Positions 16,066 to 24,065 of a DNA stretch of 34,934 nucleotides are shown one piece after another; within the stretch, counting starts at the first letter, position 1, and each line of letters starts with the position of its first letter. Below the pieces are notes generated by a model. It made no database searches. It worked only from the letters and a program-made list of their open reading frames with translations, and was not told where the DNA came from. Both the position numbers and the translations under genes were made by a program. The stretch lies in NCBI GenBank assembly GCA_937901485.1, contig CALGTT010000173.1, positions 1-34,934 of the forward strand, given 5' to 3'. This stretch comes from an uncultured Ruminococcus sp. (lineage in GTDB: Bacteria; Bacillota; Clostridia; Oscillospirales; Ruminococcaceae).

Positions 16066-17289
16066 TCATTTCTTCCACGGTGCATCCTCCGAACCTGCCT
16101 TGAAATTGTAGATGGGCTTGAGCACATCCACGATCTCGGCGGTGGGAGTGATGTTCTCGGTGATGGCTGCCATATCCTTGTACGCCATCGGGCATTCGTC
16201 AAGCGTATCACGGCTGACGGAGGTCGTGTAGATGCCCTCCATCTGCCGGCGGTATTCCGCCATGGAACAGCTTTCCTTCGCTTCGCTTCTCGACATCAGC
16301 CGCCCTGCGCCATGGGGTGCGGAGCAGTTCCAGTCAGGGTTGCCCTTTCCTCTGCAAAGCAGTGAGCCGTCACGCATATTGATGGGCACGAGGAGGATTT
16401 CGCCCTCCTGTGCGGAAACCGCGCCCTTTCGCAGGATCATGTGCTCGGTGTCGATATAGTTGTGGATGGTCGCGAACTGTTCCTGCACATGCCAGTGCAT
16501 TCCCTTGACGATCTCACGGAGCATCGCGCGGCGGTTCAGGCTTGCAAATTCCTGCACGATCCGCATGTCGTGGATGTATTGCCGGAACAGCTCGCCCTCG
16601 CAGTAGGCAAGGTGCTTGGGGACATCGGTGCGCTTGGTGTTTTTCAGTGCCTTGATCGCGCCGGAGATTTCGCGCTGTCTGCCCTCGGCTTTGAGCTGTG
16701 CAATGAGCGCGTTTACATCCGTGTCACTGGACTTGTTCAGGCGGCGGTACGCCTCCTCCTGATACCATTTTGCGACCTCCACGCCGAGGTGACGCGAGCC
16801 GGAGTGGATGACGAGGTAGAGCGTGCCGTCGCTCCCCTTTTCCACCTCGATGAAGTGGTTGCCGCCGCCGAGCGTGCCGATGCTGCAAAGTGCACGGCTT
16901 TCGTTAATGTGGTCGAAGCAGTACAGCTCCAGCAGGTCGGTCTGATCGGCGAAGCTGTGCGGTTTTTCGCGGACGGCAAAGCCGGACGGGATCTTTTCGC
17001 GGATGACCTTGTCAAGCCGCTGGGGTTCGATGTGGGTTTCCCGGAGGACGGCAGTTTCCATGCCGCAGCCGATGTCCACACCGACGAGATTGGGAACGAC
17101 CTTGTCCGTGATAGTCATGGTCGTGCCGATGGTACAGCCCATTCCGGCGTGCACATCGGGCATGATACGGATGCTTGCCCCTTCTGCAAAGGGCTGATTG
17201 CAAAGTGCGGTGATCTGTGAAATGGCGGTCGCATCGGCGCAGTCGGTAAAGACCTTTGCCATGCTGTACGCGCCGCGGATCTCAAACAT
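16066..17289 (-). CDS. rtcB: RtcB family RNA ligase
   Basis: A 407-residue RNA 3'-phosphate/5'-OH ligase that heals broken tRNA and other RNAs using GTP and Mn2+. Motifs: DVHAGMG (45-51), GVDIGCGM with metal ligands Asp72 and Cys75, GGGNHFIE (141-148, Asn144/His145), HSGSRHLG (162-169), TIHNYI with His276, and SAPHGAGR with His326 as the candidate guanylylated residue. The length fits the shorter bacterial RtcB group. The ATG at 17289 follows AAGGAG by 6 nt; a longer frame exists but is unsupported. Upstream lies a consensus promoter, a 32-codon leader ORF and an intrinsic terminator, pointing to controlled read-through. It is the first gene of rtcB > small basic protein > hflX. Confidence 0.94.
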   Translation of the reverse strand: MFEIRGAYSMAKVFTDCADATAISQITALCNQPFAEGASIRIMPDVHAGMGCTIGTTMTITDKVVPNLVGVDIGCGMETAVLRETHIEPQRLDKVIREKIPSGFAVREKPHSFADQTDLLELYCFDHINESRALCSIGTLGGGNHFIEVEKGSDGTLYLVIHSGSRHLGVEVAKWYQEEAYRRLNKSSDTDVNALIAQLKAEGRQREISGAIKALKNTKRTDVPKHLAYCEGELFRQYIHDMRIVQEFASLNRRAMLREIVKGMHWHVQEQFATIHNYIDTEHMILRKGAVSAQEGEILLVPINMRDGSLLCRGKGNPDWNCSAPHGAGRLMSRSEAKESCSMAEYRRQMEGIYTTSVSRDTLDECPMAYKDMAAITENITPTAEIVDVLKPIYNFKAGSEDAPWKK

Positions 17290-17351
17290 AGTGTACTCCT
17301 TTTCTGCCGCACCTGCCTTGCCGGATGGAAGATTTGCCCGCAGACGGACGC

Positions 17352-17383
17352 AAAAAGGCACTCCTGTTCAAAACAGAAGTGCC
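17352..17383 (-). terminator. Intrinsic terminator / attenuator in the rtcB leader
   Basis: Minus-strand stem GGCACTTCTGTT / AACAGGAGTGCC (12 bp, one G-U) with a 3-nt TTG loop followed directly by TTTTT. It lies about 60 nt before the rtcB start codon and after the leader ORF, so transcription from 17555-17583 must pass it to reach rtcB. Confidence 0.88.
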
Positions 17384-17548
17384 CATTGAATCCGTACGGT
17401 AAGATACTATGACCTGCGGAAAATTAGACGCAGGCTCCCCCATCCGAAAGGCATACGGCTGTCTTGTTTGTGTGGTTATGTGATTTTGTTGTGCTGCATA
17501 TGGATTGATAACTTCTGAACATACCGTTCACCTTCCTTTCTGTAGAAT
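17384..17548 (-). ncRNA. Structured rtcB leader RNA
   Basis: Predicted transcript segment between the consensus promoter and the terminator. On the minus strand CCTGCG / CGCAGG (17413-17434) forms a hairpin with a 10-nt loop, and CCGTA (17454-17458) can pair with TACGG (17392-17396) to enclose it. The leader ORF stop codon lies inside the hairpin loop. It matches no riboswitch class that I recognise. It could be a cis attenuator or a separate small RNA of about 200 nt. Confidence 0.55.
17424..17522 (-). CDS. 32-residue putative leader peptide upstream of rtcB
   Basis: The ATG at 17522 follows a strong AAGGAAGGTGA site, 26 nt after the expected transcription start. It encodes 32 residues beginning MFRSYQSICSTTKSHNHTNK and ending in a Cys-Val. 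The peptide is hydrophilic and rich in Ser, Thr, Asn, His and Lys. Its middle runs Lys-Ser-His-Asn-His-Thr-Asn-Lys-Thr. The TAA falls in the loop of the hairpin at 17413-17434, just before the terminator. That geometry is typical of translation-coupled attenuation. No homologue is known to me; it could also be a chance ORF. Confidence 0.5.
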   Translation of the reverse strand: MFRSYQSICSTTKSHNHTNKTAVCLSDGGACV

Positions 17549-17554
17549 GGTTTT

Positions 17555-17583
17555 ATTATAGCACAGAATTCCGTGGTTGTCAA
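17555..17583 (-). promoter_or_regulatory. Consensus promoter for the rtcB leader
   Basis: Exact TTGACA, 17 nt, exact TATAAT on the minus strand, with TGTGC before the -10. The 416-nt gap between rtcB and the divergent gene at 17706 holds this promoter, the leader RNA and a weaker plus-strand TATAAT at 17646-17651 with TTCAAA 18 nt upstream. Confidence 0.88.
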
Positions 17584-17705
17584 GGGGGAATTTCCAGATT
17601 TTATGAACTTTTTCAAAACCCCTTGCAATCCGCGCGGATGCGTGATATAATAAAATTGGAGAGATATGACAGAAACCACTTGACAAACTGAAAGGAGGTT
17701 TCTGT

Positions 17706-19790
17706 ATGAAAACAAAACTGATCGCCGGCATCACGGCTCTGCTCATGGCAGCAGTCTGTTCCGGCTACACAGCAGCTGCGCAGGGTTCAGAAAACAACGG
17801 CATTTCCATCGAAATCGACCGCATCACACTGACGCTTGACGAGCTTGCGGCACTTGATCACACCGTGCCCGTCTATGTCCGTGTGACGGAAAATGCCGGC
17901 TTTGATGCCGCGGAATTCGGTGTCCGCATTGATGAACGCTGCGGCTTTGACAAGGATATCAAATGGCTTGACTACGATGATGGCTACGCATCCGTCGGGC
18001 AGGATCTCATCTGGCGCGTGCTTGCCAATCATGAAAACTGGTACGATACGGGCACGATCCTGAAAGTGGAGCTGACGGTTCCGGAGGATGCACAGATCGG
18101 GGATGTGTACACAGTCAGCTACTGCGATGCGGAATACAAGCCCCATGTCTGGAGCAGTCTGGACGCGGACAGGGATCATGCCGCTTCCGGAAACGTGACA
18201 TGGACGGACGGCTATGTGGAAATCATCGAAACGCCCGAAGATACGGGGTTTGTTCTCGGCGAGGATGACTGGAGCTTCCTCAACAGCGCACAGGCATTCG
18301 GCACAACCTATTATAAAATGAACAGCAATTATTTAAAAAAACTGAAAGAGGGATTGAATCCGATTGAGCGTGAGCGCGTGGATGCAATGCTGTTCAATTC
18401 GTGGGGCGGCGCGTGCTATGGCATGGCAGTGACCTCACTGCTTGCACACAATGACATCATGAACCCCGCACAGTGGCAGGTCGGCGCACACACGCTGCAT
18501 GACATCAGCAGTCCCCCCTCGGAGGAGATCCTGTCGCTGATCCACTATTACTGCGCACTCCAGAAAACCGACATGATAATGGGAATGCAGACGGACTATG
18601 TCTATCTGCGCACCGAGGAGGAAAAACTGCGCATTCTCATAGACTGTATGGCAAAGGACTCCCCCGCCCTGCTGACCTATGTGGACTATACATGGGGTGC
18701 TCACGCGGTCGTGGCATATGATCTCATTTCAGGACATTTCGTCCATGACGGCAAGACCTACAACCGGAAGACTCTGCTGTACGATTCCAATTATGACGGT
18801 TTGCAGGATGATTGCTGCCTGTATTTCAACACGGACACATGGGAATGGACGATTCCCGGCTATGGTCTGCATTCCGGCAAGAGCTATCTGGGCATTGTCA
18901 CGGATGATATTGACCTGCTCAACCGCGGCGGCTATCTGGACGGCTCAGAATACATTTCCCCCGATCCCTATATTTCCATCCTGACCTCCTCCCCCATCAG
19001 CGCGGAGTTCACCATTTCCCAGACTGATGATGCCGGAAATCCCGCGCCGCCGGAGACACTGCATTCTGAAGTGCCCGGAAGCGGCATTCGTGCCTTCGCA
19101 TCACTTGCCGGTGCGAATCATGTGCAGGAGGTCTGCTTTGCACTTCCGAAGCCGGACAGCGGCTATCTGATGCAGCTCGAAACGCCCGATTCGCTGGCAC
19201 TGGTAATGAACTATGAGGATTGTCTGCTCAGGCTCAGCGCGGACGCGGCAGTCAGCGCGGCATTCGATCCTGCCGGCAGGATCACGATGGAGGGCGTGCA
19301 GACGGATTATGAAATGAAGATCCTGTACAGTGAGGAAATCTGCGCGGATGACAATTATCTGCACATTGAGGGACAGAACGCTTCCCGTGCAGAGCTGGAA
19401 CGCGTGGATGCGGGCTATCTTCTGACAGCGGACGACCTGCGGATGCTCTCCGTGAATCTGCGAAGCGGCGAAACTGACGAAGCACTGGGATTTTCCGTGC
19501 AGGCCGACCGTGTTCTCCTGCATCGGGCAGAGAACGGCGTGCTCAGTGCATCCATAGACACGGACGGTGACGGCAGCTTTGAAACGCCCATTGCCCGAAG
19601 TTCGGACATGCTGACGGGCGACCTGACGCTTGACGGCGTGCTTTCCATTTCGGATGTGATCGCGCTGTCGCAGAATCTTCTCTGCGGCAAAAAGCTCAGT
19701 ACCATCCAGAAGCAGCTTGCCGACCATGACAGTGACGGCATCCCGACTGCGGCGGATCAGCTTGCACTGCTGCATGATGTATTAAGATAG
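17706..19790 (+). CDS. Secreted cohesin-like / papain-type cysteine peptidase / dockerin protein
   Basis: A 694-residue exported protein with a signal peptide (about residues 1-25). Residues about 33-173 resemble a cohesin-type beta-sandwich: VPVYVRVTENAGFDAAEFGV, LKVELTVPEDAQIGDVYTVSY, then a closing GNVTWTDGYVEI. Residues about 185-430 look like a papain- or C39-like peptidase: NSWGGACYGMA has candidate nucleophile Cys237, WGAHAVVAYDL has His333, and LLYDSNYDG has Asp360. A further beta-rich region follows. The C-terminal dockerin has calcium loops DLTLDGVLSISD and DHDSDGIPTAAD. Dockerin-bearing cysteine peptidases are known from ruminococcal cellulosomes, but a cohesin-like module at the other end is unusual. 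The ATG follows AAAGGAGG. Peptidase activity is inferred from motif order. Confidence 0.78.
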   Translation: MKTKLIAGITALLMAAVCSGYTAAAQGSENNGISIEIDRITLTLDELAALDHTVPVYVRVTENAGFDAAEFGVRIDERCGFDKDIKWLDYDDGYASVGQDLIWRVLANHENWYDTGTILKVELTVPEDAQIGDVYTVSYCDAEYKPHVWSSLDADRDHAASGNVTWTDGYVEIIETPEDTGFVLGEDDWSFLNSAQAFGTTYYKMNSNYLKKLKEGLNPIERERVDAMLFNSWGGACYGMAVTSLLAHNDIMNPAQWQVGAHTLHDISSPPSEEILSLIHYYCALQKTDMIMGMQTDYVYLRTEEEKLRILIDCMAKDSPALLTYVDYTWGAHAVVAYDLISGHFVHDGKTYNRKTLLYDSNYDGLQDDCCLYFNTDTWEWTIPGYGLHSGKSYLGIVTDDIDLLNRGGYLDGSEYISPDPYISILTSSPISAEFTISQTDDAGNPAPPETLHSEVPGSGIRAFASLAGANHVQEVCFALPKPDSGYLMQLETPDSLALVMNYEDCLLRLSADAAVSAAFDPAGRITMEGVQTDYEMKILYSEEICADDNYLHIEGQNASRAELERVDAGYLLTADDLRMLSVNLRSGETDEALGFSVQADRVLLHRAENGVLSASIDTDGDGSFETPIARSSDMLTGDLTLDGVLSISDVIALSQNLLCGKKLSTIQKQLADHDSDGIPTAADQLALLHDVLR

Positions 19791-19796
19791 CATTCA

Positions 19797-19825
19797 GCCC
19801 ATTCCTGTAAAGGGGTGGGCTTTTT
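19797..19825 (+). terminator. Terminator of the cysteine-peptidase dockerin gene
   Basis: The 9-bp stem GCCCATTCC / GGGGTGGGC (two G-T pairs) with a 6-nt loop, followed by TTTTT. Confidence 0.8.
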
Positions 19826-19888
19826 CACAGTAAAACCCGCATAAAGCCTCCTGATATTGTGCATTCCGCCATATTTCCTCAAATGGCA

Positions 19889-19917
19889 TCGACAAATTTC
19901 GCTAAACATGTTATAAT
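19889..19917 (+). promoter_or_regulatory. Promoter of the CPBP protease gene
   Basis: TCGACA, 17 nt, TATAAT, about 30 nt upstream of the start codon. Confidence 0.7.
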
Positions 19918-19947
19918 GTTAGCATATTAACGATCGGAGGTACTGAC

Positions 19948-21015
19948 ATGCAAACAACAACTGAAACTTCTACCGCACCAATGGATGCGCAGGAACTGCG
20001 CAAACAGCTGCGGACCGGCTCGAACGCAAGCGGACTGATGCTGCTCCTGTTCTATGGACTGGTCTTCACCTTTTCCGGTGTTCTTGCCGTCATTATGAAG
20101 CCGTTCGGAGACATCGACGGCGGCTTTCTGGGCGCACTCTACGGATTTCTTGCTTTCACACTGCAATATCCTGTAACCGTCCCTCTCGTCCTGCTGGTGT
20201 TCCATTTTGCCGGCGGCAAAAAGCTGGGACTGCGTCTGCGTGACGCATTCGGAAAACCTGCTGTGCCGCTTTCCAAGATGTTCCGCTGGATCATCATTGG
20301 TCTTGGCATCATCTACGCTTCCACGATGATCAGCCGTGTGTTCTGGATGCTCCTGCAGTCCGTGTTCCAGCTTGACATGGTGGCGCAGAGCTTTGCGGCA
20401 GAACCGCACTGGCTCTCGATGGTGACAAATCTTGTGGCAATGATCCTCTACGCGCCGATCTTTGAAGAGCTGATGTTCCGCGGCACGCTGCTGCGCAGTG
20501 TGGAAAAAGGCGGTGAGCTGCCGGCGGCTCTGCTGTGCGGCATCCTGTTCGGACTCTGGCACATCAATTTCGACCAGACGATCTACACGGGCGTGATGGG
20601 CTTTGTGGCAGCGATGCTCTATTTCAAGACGCGCACGCTCCTTGCCCCGATGCTCATGCACGCATTCATGAACACCATTGGTGCGGTGCAGTCGCTCTTT
20701 ATGGGAAGCTTTGATCCGTATGAGATGATGAAGCTCGAAACGGATGCAGAGGCGATGGCCTACATGACGGAAAACCTCTCCGGCATCGCAATGATCATGC
20801 TCTCCGGTATGCTCGTCATGGGACTGATGGGACTTGGCATCATCCTGCTCATCATCGAGCTTGTCAACCACAAGGAGCTGTTCACATTCCGCAAAAACGA
20901 ATGCGGACTTTCCGCAAAGCAGGTGCTTTTCACCTGCATGACCTCCCCGCTGATGCTGATTGCCATTATCGCGCTGATCGCGATGACGGTGCTCAGAGCG
21001 ATGGGGCTTCTATAA
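19948..21015 (+). CDS. CPBP (CAAX/bacteriocin-processing-like) intramembrane metalloprotease
   Basis: A 355-residue multi-pass membrane protein with about eight hydrophobic segments. The three CPBP motifs are present: FEELMFRG (Glu173, Glu174, Arg178), FGLWHINF (His205) and HAFMN (His238, Asn242). The family includes eukaryotic CAAX prenyl proteases and bacterial proteins tied to bacteriocin self-immunity or membrane-protein processing; the substrate here is unknown. The N-terminal 27 residues are polar. The ATG follows CGGAGG. It is monocistronic and flanked by dockerin genes, but nothing links it to them directly. Confidence 0.9.
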   Translation: MQTTTETSTAPMDAQELRKQLRTGSNASGLMLLLFYGLVFTFSGVLAVIMKPFGDIDGGFLGALYGFLAFTLQYPVTVPLVLLVFHFAGGKKLGLRLRDAFGKPAVPLSKMFRWIIIGLGIIYASTMISRVFWMLLQSVFQLDMVAQSFAAEPHWLSMVTNLVAMILYAPIFEELMFRGTLLRSVEKGGELPAALLCGILFGLWHINFDQTIYTGVMGFVAAMLYFKTRTLLAPMLMHAFMNTIGAVQSLFMGSFDPYEMMKLETDAEAMAYMTENLSGIAMIMLSGMLVMGLMGLGIILLIIELVNHKELFTFRKNECGLSAKQVLFTCMTSPLMLIAIIALIAMTVLRAMGLL

Positions 21016-21020
21016 AAAAC

Positions 21021-21049
21021 ACGGCTTCTGCATGATCTGCAGAAGCCGT
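21021..21049. terminator. Bidirectional intrinsic terminator
   Basis: The 12-bp perfect stem ACGGCTTCTGCA / TGCAGAAGCCGT with a 5-nt loop, AAAAAA on the left and a T-rich right flank. It separates the convergent CPBP and CotH genes. Confidence 0.9.
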
Positions 21050-21055
21050 TCTGTT

Positions 21056-23887
21056 TTATCCGAGACAAACAAGAGAAACATCCGAAATATAGTACGTTCC
21101 CGTTTTATAGCCGCAGTCGAAGCCTGCTTTCAGGATATTGCAGGTTTCCTTTGCGGTAAAGGTCTGGCTGTAGGTCTTGGCAGTCGTGCCGATGGACTCA
21201 CTGCGCCATGTGAAGGTGTCGTAGGGATCGGCATTTCTTTGCAGGAATGCCGCAACTGTGCCGTTGGCATCACCGCACAGAGTGTAGGTGAAGCGATAGC
21301 TCTTGCCCTTTTCCACCGTCACGGGCGTATACTGCGCCTGTACGCCCCACTGGACATCGCTGACACCGGTTGCTTTTACGGTCAGAACGCCGTCCTTGTC
21401 CACGCTGATCGTACCTGCACCGCCCGCATCGTCCGTGTAGAGATTCCACAGGCTCATGTCGCTGAGCAGATTGCCGCCGTTGTTTGTATTGCCGTTTCCA
21501 TTGGTATTCCCGCTGCTGCCCGTGTACTTTTCCAGATGCTGGAGTGCGTAGCGTGCACGGTTCTGGTAAAAATTGTGCACGGATCGGATGCTGGCATCGT
21601 ACTGGCTGGCAAGCTTGTTGCCCCAGCTTCCCTGGAAACGCCGCAGTGTGAGACACGCCGCATCCTTGCGCTGTGCGGCAAAGGTGTCGATCAGGGGCTT
21701 GACTTTGGTTTCATAGTCGAAGGTATTTTCCACATGCCAGCGGTACTTGGCATCGAATTCCGCCTTGAATTCGTCATTTTCCAGAAGCTTGAAGAACAGT
21801 GCGCCGATGTTCGTCCACTCCTGCCGCTTGTTCATATTGCCGATGGCATCAAACGCATGGGAGGTCTTGGCATCATTGTACAATGCGCTGGAATACTCCG
21901 TATCAAACAGCATGTAACGCCATTTGCCGTCACCATAGGGATTGCCCTCGACCGGCTCGTTGACACGCCACATCTGCCAGTTGTTCGTGCCGTTCTCATT
22001 ACACCAGTCCCAGTTGCAGACATAGGTCTCCAGCGTGATGTAGTCGATAAAGCTCTGCATGTCGATAGTGTCGCAGACTCTCTGGTAGTTGGCAGGATCG
22101 CGCAGATCTGCGGACATTGCCCACTCATAGAACTCCCTGTAGGACTGTCCGACTGCCGCGTCGCCCTCAATCTCACCGACCTTGATGGTGGTCACATTCT
22201 CCGCGTCAATGCCGTAATGGGACTCGACATAATTGTCCTCCAGACGCTCCTTAAGCGCATAGAAGCCCCAGAATTCGCCGTCAATGAACAGAATGCACTC
22301 CTGCGATGCCTGACGCGCCAGAGCCATATCCGCCACCAGTTCCTGCACAATATCATCACGCATCTGTGCATCACTGACATCATTGCCGTGGTTGCGGATG
22401 GTCACCTTGTCGAATTCCTCAATCGGGTTGCCGCTGAGATCCGTCAGCCCCTCAAAGAACTCGTACTTCATCTTCGATGTGCCGTAGTCACTTCTTGCAT
22501 ACAGGCGGATGCTCTTCTGCTGGTTGCTGCGTGTGGCATTGCCGGCAATGCGGATGCCCACATTTCCTTCATACACAAGTGCGCCCTGTTCGAACACCTG
22601 CACCGCTGCCGGACGCTCCCACTCCTTGCCGCTCTGATTGTAGTTGGTGGGGTTGCGCGTATCCCATTCCTCATACGCACTGCTTTGTCCCACACTGTTC
22701 TTCCAGTCGTAGTATGCCTTGCCGACCACATAGATGCCCTTTTCCTCATCAAAGAGGTTCGCCGGATCGGTCACAATGGACACGACCTTCATATCCTGAT
22801 AGAAGGCGGCTGTTTTGCCCACAAAATAGCTCTTTGTCAGTACATCACTGAAATTGCCCTGTGCATCCGTGCAGACTGCGCGGATGGTATGGCCCTTGTC
22901 CACATTGAAATCCGGATCAGCATCCTCATAGAGGCTCACATCCTTGCCGGCACTGTGAACATTCGGTTCGTTTGTGTTGTTATAGATGCGCAGGCTGCCG
23001 CTGTAATCGCGTGCAGTCACCGAGGTGCGCGGATCGGTGCCGTCGGTGGTATAGCGGATGGTGCAGCCCTCCGGCGCGGTCAGATCCAGCTGGAATTCCG
23101 ATGCATAGAAGCCGCTTTCCGCAGAAAATACGGGAGCGTCAACCACAACGATGCGCTGTGCGGTATCATTGCTTGCGTTCGGTGTCGGAGAAAGATTGCT
23201 CAGATTTGAAGAGCCGTTCTCAAAGCGTCCATAGGAAACATCCGTCTGCGCCGCAGGGATCTCCACCACATCGAGCGTGCCGTATGCCGGATGCGTCAGG
23301 TAGAGCGTTTCGCCGGATGCGCTGAGCTTGAACGGCGCGTGGTGCTCCTTCGGATCAAGGCTTGTCAGTCCGTCATCACAGCAGACCATGAGATAGCCGC
23401 CTGCGGGAATGACCGTTCCCTCAGGGAACACATATTTGTAGAGATTTTTCTTGCCGTCCGCAAAGCCGTAGCCGCCAAGATCAACATCGGTACTGCCGCC
23501 GTTGTACAGCTCCACCCAGTCGGGTTCTCTGCCGTCGGCATCCGACCAGCTTTTCTTATTGGACGCGCAGACCTCGTTGATGACAAGCTTGGTAAAATCC
23601 TGCGGCTGGTATCTGCCGAGCACCATTGCCTTGAGCAGCGCAAGGTCAAAGCCGTCAATGCCGCCGTCCGCGGAAAGATCCGCATTGTCGGACACGCTTT
23701 TGTCCGTGCTCAGAAGATAGCGTGTGAGCTTCACAACATCCGAAACGCCGACGTTTTCGCTGTTGTCGGCATCACCGAGCAGGGTGATGCGGCTCATTTT
23801 CACCTCTTCTTCCGCCGCCAATGCGGGCATTCCCGTGCACAGCAGGATGCCTGCGGTCATGGCAGCGCAGAGTTTCATTTTGTTCAT
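21056..23887 (-). CDS. Secreted dockerin / lamin-tail / CotH kinase-like / CBM protein
   Basis: A 943-residue exported protein. Signal peptide about 1-25. The dockerin is N-terminal (37-95: LGDADNSENVGVSD and LSADGGIDGFDLALLK). A lamin-tail-like domain (about 99-215: KLVINEVCASNKK, EPDWVELYNGG) and a chitobiase-type sandwich (about 250-355: APVFSAESGFY, IRYTTDGTDPR) follow. A CotH domain spans about 365-745, including IRNHGNDVSDAQMRDD, FIDGEFWGFYALKERLEDN and RYMLFDTEYSS. After a Gly/Asn linker, about 800-943 resembles a CBM4/22-type sandwich. CotH proteins are atypical kinases of spore coats but also occur in ruminococcal cellulosomal proteins, where the role is unclear. The start was set at the ATG 7 nt after GGAGG; two earlier in-frame ATGs fit the binding site less well. 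Confidence 0.87.
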   Translation of the reverse strand: MNKMKLCAAMTAGILLCTGMPALAAEEEVKMSRITLLGDADNSENVGVSDVVKLTRYLLSTDKSVSDNADLSADGGIDGFDLALLKAMVLGRYQPQDFTKLVINEVCASNKKSWSDADGREPDWVELYNGGSTDVDLGGYGFADGKKNLYKYVFPEGTVIPAGGYLMVCCDDGLTSLDPKEHHAPFKLSASGETLYLTHPAYGTLDVVEIPAAQTDVSYGRFENGSSNLSNLSPTPNASNDTAQRIVVVDAPVFSAESGFYASEFQLDLTAPEGCTIRYTTDGTDPRTSVTARDYSGSLRIYNNTNEPNVHSAGKDVSLYEDADPDFNVDKGHTIRAVCTDAQGNFSDVLTKSYFVGKTAAFYQDMKVVSIVTDPANLFDEEKGIYVVGKAYYDWKNSVGQSSAYEEWDTRNPTNYNQSGKEWERPAAVQVFEQGALVYEGNVGIRIAGNATRSNQQKSIRLYARSDYGTSKMKYEFFEGLTDLSGNPIEEFDKVTIRNHGNDVSDAQMRDDIVQELVADMALARQASQECILFIDGEFWGFYALKERLEDNYVESHYGIDAENVTTIKVGEIEGDAAVGQSYREFYEWAMSADLRDPANYQRVCDTIDMQSFIDYITLETYVCNWDWCNENGTNNWQMWRVNEPVEGNPYGDGKWRYMLFDTEYSSALYNDAKTSHAFDAIGNMNKRQEWTNIGALFFKLLENDEFKAEFDAKYRWHVENTFDYETKVKPLIDTFAAQRKDAACLTLRRFQGSWGNKLASQYDASIRSVHNFYQNRARYALQHLEKYTGSSGNTNGNGNTNNGGNLLSDMSLWNLYTDDAGGAGTISVDKDGVLTVKATGVSDVQWGVQAQYTPVTVEKGKSYRFTYTLCGDANGTVAAFLQRNADPYDTFTWRSESIGTTAKTYSQTFTAKETCNILKAGFDCGYKTGTYYISDVSLVCLG

Positions 23888-23941
23888 AACCATTCCTCCA
23901 GTCATGTTTTTTCAGTCCGTCATGGACTGCCTCTCATGTTA

Positions 23942-23970
23942 AGCATACCACAATTTCACAGAAAAAGCAA
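23942..23970 (-). promoter_or_regulatory. Promoter of the CotH dockerin gene
   Basis: Minus-strand TTGCTT, 17 nt, TATGCT, about 55 nt upstream of the start codon. Confidence 0.55.
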
Positions 23971-24011
23971 GTGGGAATGGAGAAAAACTGTGAAAAATGC
24001 AGCTTCTCTGC

Positions 24012-24045
24012 AAAAAAGGAACTGCACACCGAAATGTGCAGTCCC
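24012..24045 (-). terminator. Terminator of the CE12 esterase gene
   Basis: Minus-strand stem GGGACTGCACA / TGTGCAGTTCC (11 bp, one G-U) with a 6-nt loop, followed directly by TTTTTT. It lies 20 nt after the stop codon. Confidence 0.9.
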
Positions 24046-24065
24046 AATAAGAAAGGATGGAGAAA

